Shown one piece after another: positions 60,701 to 64,000 of a stretch of DNA of 64,000 bases. The notes under the pieces are model-generated. The model saw only the letters and a program-made list of their open reading frames with translations. It searched no databases and had not been told where the DNA came from. Position 1 is the first letter of the stretch. Every line of letters starts with the position of its first letter. The position numbers and the translations under genes were made by a program. This DNA comes from Catalinimonas alkaloidigena (GTDB lineage Bacteria; Bacteroidota; Bacteroidia; Cytophagales; Flexibacteraceae), in the NCBI RefSeq assembly GCF_900100765.1, contig NZ_FNFO01000014.1, positions 1-64,000 of the forward strand. The letters run 5' to 3'.

Positions 60701-61735
60701 TCAGGCTACGTCCAGGATGCGTTCGGAGCCGTCCGGTTGCCGGAAATGAACTTCGTAGTGGTGGGTGTGCCACCCGAATACTTCTTCGATGAGGTGCGGC
60801 GGTGCCATCCCCTGATGCGCCCGCACGTTTTGTTGGACTTCCGGGGGCAGGGTGGCCCGTGCGACGGTTCGTTCCAGGGCCAGGCCTTCCTGTTTTTCCA
60901 GCTCCAGGGTCCATTGCGTGGCCTGCCACTGCACCCGGGTTTCCAGCCCGCCTTCCACAGCACGAACCGCCAGGTGTAGGTGCGCTTCCTGCGCTAGCTG
61001 GCGACCAGACGCCTGTAGCATAAAAACGCCGGATACCACCATGGCCGCATACCCGATCCGTCGGAACCAAGTATCCCGGACGCGGGGCAATACCCATTGC
61101 ATTCCCCAGGAGGCCCCCAGCGCTGCCAGGGCTACGGCTCCACCCAGGCGGAGGGCGTTTCCGGTCAGCAGACCCAGGTGGGCGTAGAGGCCCACCTTCA
61201 CCAGATGCAGAAGCAATTCGTTGGCCGCCCGCGTGGCGACGATCTCTTCTTTCTCCATACCGTACCGCAGGTAGAAGCGGTTGAACAGCACCCCGACCGC
61301 CCCGGTCAGGCCCGACACAAACCCGGCACCAAGGCCGATCAGGCTGAGTCCCCAGGCGGGAAGCGGCGCGCCGCTCGTTTCTGAGTTGGGTTTGCGAAAC
61401 AGCTGAGGAAGGTTGCTGACCAAAAAAAGCCCCATGAGCAGCTCCAGGTACTGCGGGTTGACGTAGCCCAGTAGCCACGCCCCGGCCGCCACGGCTGGCA
61501 CCGCCGCGGGCACAAACCAACGGACCACGTCCCAGCGAATCGCCCGGAAAAAGGTCACGAGCCGGGAGACGGAACTGACCGCCGTCCCAAGCGACAAAGC
61601 CGCCGGCACCTGGGCGGTGGGCAGAAATCCGCCCAACAGCGGAATCAACAGCAGCCCGGCCCCGCCCCCGGAAATCGCGCTCAGCGAGAAGGCGACCAAA
61701 GCTGCCGCAAACAAAATACCCGTTGAAGAAATCAT
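60701..61735 (-). CDS. TauE/SafE (TSUP) permease fused to a PepSY-like domain
   Basis: A 344-residue protein. Residues about 1-250 are a TSUP/TauE-SafE-type membrane permease with eight or so helices (FSLSAISGGGAGLLLIPLL, LGAGFVSGLTGAVGVLFNRF are typical). Residues about 255-344 are extra, soluble, and resemble a PepSY-like module (EGGLETRVQWQATQWTLELE, VFGWHTHHYEVHFRQPDGSERILDV). TSUP proteins move sulfite-type or other anions; the PepSY-like tail is unusual and matches the preceding PepSY lipoprotein. It lies 83 bp after that gene and 30 bp before the TonB receptor. Confidence 0.85.
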   Translation of the reverse strand: MISSTGILFAAALVAFSLSAISGGGAGLLLIPLLGGFLPTAQVPAALSLGTAVSSVSRLVTFFRAIRWDVVRWFVPAAVPAVAAGAWLLGYVNPQYLELLMGLFLVSNLPQLFRKPNSETSGAPLPAWGLSLIGLGAGFVSGLTGAVGVLFNRFYLRYGMEKEEIVATRAANELLLHLVKVGLYAHLGLLTGNALRLGGAVALAALGASWGMQWVLPRVRDTWFRRIGYAAMVVSGVFMLQASGRQLAQEAHLHLAVRAVEGGLETRVQWQATQWTLELEKQEGLALERTVARATLPPEVQQNVRAHQGMAPPHLIEEVFGWHTHHYEVHFRQPDGSERILDVA

Positions 61736-61818
61736 CGTCGTATGAAAAAAAGGCCGCCAGGAAGAACCTCACCGGCAGAAGTAGCCTCCTGGCCGCACCT
61801 TCTACGCTCTAATATAGA

Positions 61819-62286
61819 TTAGTCTTGGTCCTGATCGTCTTCTTCCTGAAGCTGCGACACAACGGTGCCGTCGGGCCGGAAGGTGACTTCCAGGGTGGTT
61901 TCGCCGTGTTCCAGTTCGGTTTCGAAGATGCGCGTGCCGTCGGCTTGCTCTACCGCTTCGGCTTCTTCGACCTCATACTCCCCGAATTGAGTGGCGAGCG
62001 TACGCCGTATGGCATCGGGCAATGCTTCTGGGTCGAGTTCCATTTCCGTCTCCAGCCACTGGCCCTCGGGCGAGAAATTGGCGGAGTACGCTTCCCCGTG
62101 CTGCTTGAACTCCGCTTCCCATTCCTGGGGATTTTCCTGTTCCCACCGCACGGAGGTAGCTTCGGGGAATTTGGTTTCAAACGCCTGCTTGACGGCATCG
62201 GGAACACGGGTCGAGGCCGCGGAGGTGCAACTGAGCAGCGGCAGGCTGAGCAACGCGGCCCAGGAAAGCAATCGGAAGGTGTGCAT
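61819..62286 (-). CDS. PepSY-like periplasmic lipoprotein
   Basis: A 155-residue lipoprotein (MHTFRLLSWAALLSLPLLSC, Cys20) of the PepSY-like family. The mature part has two repeats of the type PDAVKQAFETKFPEATSVRWEQE and PDAIRRTLATQFGEYEVEEAEAV, each with the W/Y and E-rich strand pattern. It ends with an acidic tail (EEDDQDQD). PepSY proteins inhibit peptidases or act as extracellular signal binders. First gene of the seven-gene operon, behind the response-regulator box at 62355-62389. Confidence 0.87.
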   Translation of the reverse strand: MHTFRLLSWAALLSLPLLSCTSAASTRVPDAVKQAFETKFPEATSVRWEQENPQEWEAEFKQHGEAYSANFSPEGQWLETEMELDPEALPDAIRRTLATQFGEYEVEEAEAVEQADGTRIFETELEHGETTLEVTFRPDGTVVSQLQEEDDQDQD

Positions 62287-62354
62287 GGTGAGTTGGGTCT
62301 AGGAGGGTACAAAAAACAGCGTGCCCCTTGCTGCGAGGAACGCCTCGGCATACA

Positions 62355-62389
62355 CAAACCTAGAAGACGACTTTAAAGAAAACTTTAAG
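62355..62389 (-). promoter_or_regulatory. Response-regulator box and main promoter of the PepSY/PAP2 operon
   Basis: The element at 62367-62389 has hexamers TTAAAG (62373) and TTTAAG (62384) at an 11-bp period. Four bases on is a perfect -7 box TAGGTTTG (62355-62362, minus strand), so the element covers the -33 position. It agrees with 57429-57451 in 22 of 23 positions. Confidence 0.8.
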
Positions 62390-62413
62390 AAACAAACCAG
62401 GGAGGGGAGGCTC

Positions 62414-62429
62414 CGCCCGCCGGCGGGCG
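62414..62429. terminator. 16-bp GC palindrome after the AraC gene
   Basis: CGCCCGCCGGCGGGCG is a perfect palindrome 7 bases beyond the AraC stop (62437, minus strand) and would form a very stable stem. There is no T-run, so termination is only probable. Confidence 0.45.
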
Positions 62430-62436
62430 AGTCGAC

Positions 62437-63309
62437 TCAATAATGCGGATTCAGAAACTGCTTGCGGTAATGAAAAGGCGTTTCCTGCGTCACGCGCTTG
62501 AACTGGCGGTTGAAGTTGGAGAGCGTCGGAAAGCCACACTCGTAGGCGATTTGCGTAATGCTGAGGTGTTCCTGCGCCAGGAGCTTGCAGGCGTACCCGA
62601 TCCGGATCTCGCTGACAAACGCCGAAAACGTTTTGTTGGCGTGCGCTTTGAAATACCGGCAGAAGGCCGAGTCGCTCATGCTGGCCAGCGCCGCGGCCTC
62701 GCTGAGGCGAACTTCCCCCTTGAAATGGTCCATCACGTAGGTGTGCACCCGGTTCATCCGGTCGGCGTCGGTCGGGTTGTAAGCATGCGAGTAGCCCAGG
62801 CTGGCCACCGGCCGCCATTCGGACGAAGTCGCCAGGACGTGCAGCGCCTGCAAAAGCGCCAGCACCCGGTCGAAGCCTTCCAGCGTGAGCATCCGTTGCA
62901 TGGCCGCCGTCAGGTAGGTGCGGGTGGCGCCCACCACTTCCACGCCCCGGTGGGCCTGGTGAAAAAGCTGCCGCAGCGCGTGCATTTCCTGTTTTTCGAG
63001 AAACGCTTCTCCCAGAAAATGCTCCCCGAAGTAGATGACTAGGCCGTGCGTTCCCGGCGAATCTTCCTGGAAATAGAGGTCGTCACTGCGCCAGAGGTGC
63101 GGCAGGTTGGGACCGGTGAAAAGCACTTCGCCCTCCTCGAAATGGGCGATCGAGTCACCGATGAAGCGCGTGCCGGACCCCTTCAGCACCAGAAACAGCT
63201 GGTATTCGGGGTGAAAGTGCCAGTTGGGGTCGAAATACGGATCGCGCAGCTCCCGGATCACAAACGCCTGATCGGCCGAAATGGGGATTTTCTGGATGGC
63301 GGCTTTCAT
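62437..63309 (-). CDS. AraC-family transcriptional regulator with cupin sensor
   Basis: A 290-residue AraC regulator. N-terminal cupin (WHFHPEYQLFLVLKGSGTRFIGD, then LFTGPNLPHLW); C-terminal double HTH with LSEAAALASMSDSAFCRYFKAHANKTFSAFVSEIRI and ITQIAYECGFPTLSNFNRQFKR. It is divergent from the ThuA-domain gene, with 143 bp between, so it may regulate it; the sensed compound is probably a sugar (inference from family). Confidence 0.92.
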   Translation of the reverse strand: MKAAIQKIPISADQAFVIRELRDPYFDPNWHFHPEYQLFLVLKGSGTRFIGDSIAHFEEGEVLFTGPNLPHLWRSDDLYFQEDSPGTHGLVIYFGEHFLGEAFLEKQEMHALRQLFHQAHRGVEVVGATRTYLTAAMQRMLTLEGFDRVLALLQALHVLATSSEWRPVASLGYSHAYNPTDADRMNRVHTYVMDHFKGEVRLSEAAALASMSDSAFCRYFKAHANKTFSAFVSEIRIGYACKLLAQEHLSITQIAYECGFPTLSNFNRQFKRVTQETPFHYRKQFLNPHY

Positions 63310-63452
63310 GCCACTAGGCTAAAATTTCTGAAATCAGCGATAATATACATCGTACAGGTCAAAATACAGTCAAAAATCGGCAACATCCAAGAAGAATTCC
63401 TACCGGGAAAGCGACAACTTACCCGAGATTCGCTTACTTGTTTTTACGACCT

Positions 63453-64000
63453 ATGTACTTCCACCATTTCCTTCGCCCGGCCTTTGGCGTCAGGTGCCTT
63501 TTTTTTCTGCTGTTGGGGGGCGCGATGCTCACCTGCCAGGCGCCCAAACAGGCCTCCCACGGCAGTGATGGGCCGCGGCCCTTGTCGCTTCTGTTTCTGG
63601 GCCACCACAGCGAGCACCATCACGCCGAAGCGTACATGCCCATGCTGGCTTCTTCGCTCATCAAGCAGGGCATTCAACTGACCTATACGGCAGATCCTGA
63701 CGACCTGAACGACGAAAATCTGGCCCGGTACGACGGCCTGATCGTCTACGCCAACCACGACTCCATCACCACTTCGCAGGAAAAAGCTTTGCTCGACTTT
63801 GTGGCCGGAGGCAAAGGCTTTATTCCCATCCACTGCGCCAGCTTCTGTTTCCGCAATTCTCCATCGTATGTCGCGTTGGTCGGTGCGCAGTTTCAGCGGC
63901 ACGACACGGGCACGTTTGTCGCCGACATCGTGGAGGCGGCCCATCCGGCCCTGCAAGGGGTAGAGGAATTTGAAACGTGGGACGAAACCTACGTACACCA
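63453..64000 (+). CDS. ThuA-domain lipoprotein, cut by window end
   Basis: An open frame from the ATG at 63453 to the window end (182 residues, no stop). The N-terminus MYFHHFLRPAFGVRCLFF has a hydrophobic stretch ending in AMLTC, a lipobox with Cys near residue 28. The ThuA-like (class I glutamine-amidotransferase-fold) domain starts LSLLFLGHHSEHHH and continues with YDGLIVYANHD, GKGFIPIHCASFCF and WDETYVHH. Relatives are linked to glycoside or trehalose use, often as the first part of larger PVC-type haem or dehydrogenase proteins. The true length is unknown because the gene runs off the window. Confidence 0.85.
   Translation, partial: MYFHHFLRPAFGVRCLFFLLLGGAMLTCQAPKQASHGSDGPRPLSLLFLGHHSEHHHAEAYMPMLASSLIKQGIQLTYTADPDDLNDENLARYDGLIVYANHDSITTSQEKALLDFVAGGKGFIPIHCASFCFRNSPSYVALVGAQFQRHDTGTFVADIVEAAHPALQGVEEFETWDETYVH

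Noticed and set aside
63046-63681. 211-codon plus-strand frame crossing the AraC start
   Set aside because: It is antisense to the AraC gene and then runs through the ThuA gene in the wrong frame; the real gene starts at 63453.

Overview
The window looks like a member of the Bacteroidota, most likely Cytophagales. It carries a SusC/SusD pair, two proteins with type IX secretion (T9SS) C-terminal signals, and HWE/HisKA_2-type kinases with TPR sensor regions. Several promoters fit the Bacteroidota pattern of a -33 TTG/TTTG, 20 bp, then a -7 TAnnTTTG. The coding DNA is GC-rich. The stretch around 36.3-40.7 kb holds a Rep_3-type initiator, an iteron array, a ribbon-helix-helix-like protein and a ParA ATPase, so the molecule is probably a large plasmid or chromid. 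Integration of such a replicon into a chromosome cannot be excluded from this window. Nearly all genes from 7.2 to 47.9 kb lie on the minus strand. No rRNA, tRNA, CRISPR array or intact insertion sequence was seen.

Layout: 0.6-12.1 kb is an extracellular/nutrient region (secreted pectate-lyase-like protein, a lipoprotein, a PI-PLC-like phosphodiesterase, a PHP phosphoesterase, SusD and SusC). 12.7-14.2 kb has a DUF808 membrane protein and a BLUF photoreceptor. 14.5-31.6 kb is a stress-type region: operon A (GNAT, Dps, Gre-like factor, esterase), operon B (four alpha/beta hydrolases, then an HD protein), an AraC regulator, a two-kinase/sigma-54 regulator operon, and operon C (cupin, ring-cleaving dioxygenase, YceI). 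31.6-34.6 kb is an arsenic operon, followed by a DUF1593 protein. 36.7-41.8 kb is the replication/partition block plus a Fic protein. 42-47.9 kb is one 1953-residue T9SS surface protein. 49.5-53.2 kb holds a tiny CxxCH lipoprotein and an operon of DUF932, Rnk-like, four-helix-bundle membrane and MreB-like actin proteins. 54.6-62.3 kb is a seven-gene operon of PepSY lipoprotein, TSUP-PepSY fusion, TonB receptor, two PAP2 phosphatases, response regulator and histidine kinase. The right edge cuts a ThuA-domain lipoprotein.

The most informative signals are regulatory. (1) A 38-bp element, identical at 30 of 38 positions in three copies, sits in front of operons A, B and C. Each copy ends in CAATTG exactly 20 bp from a -7 box, which defines a local regulon of oxidative/electrophile-defence genes; an AraC gene lies next to operon B. 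(2) A 23-bp element, identical at 22 of 23 positions, occurs twice in the PepSY/PAP2/two-component operon. It contains hexamers 11 bp apart and lies 4 bp from a -7-like box each time, as expected for an autoregulating OmpR-type regulator. (3) Ten direct iterons, seven of them spaced 21-22 bp, plus one perfect inverted copy mark the replication origin. (4) A TGCAATTG(T/C)AA palindrome is shared by the parA promoter, the DUF932/actin operon promoter and the CxxCH lipoprotein promoter. It links a possible cytoskeletal module to the partition gene.
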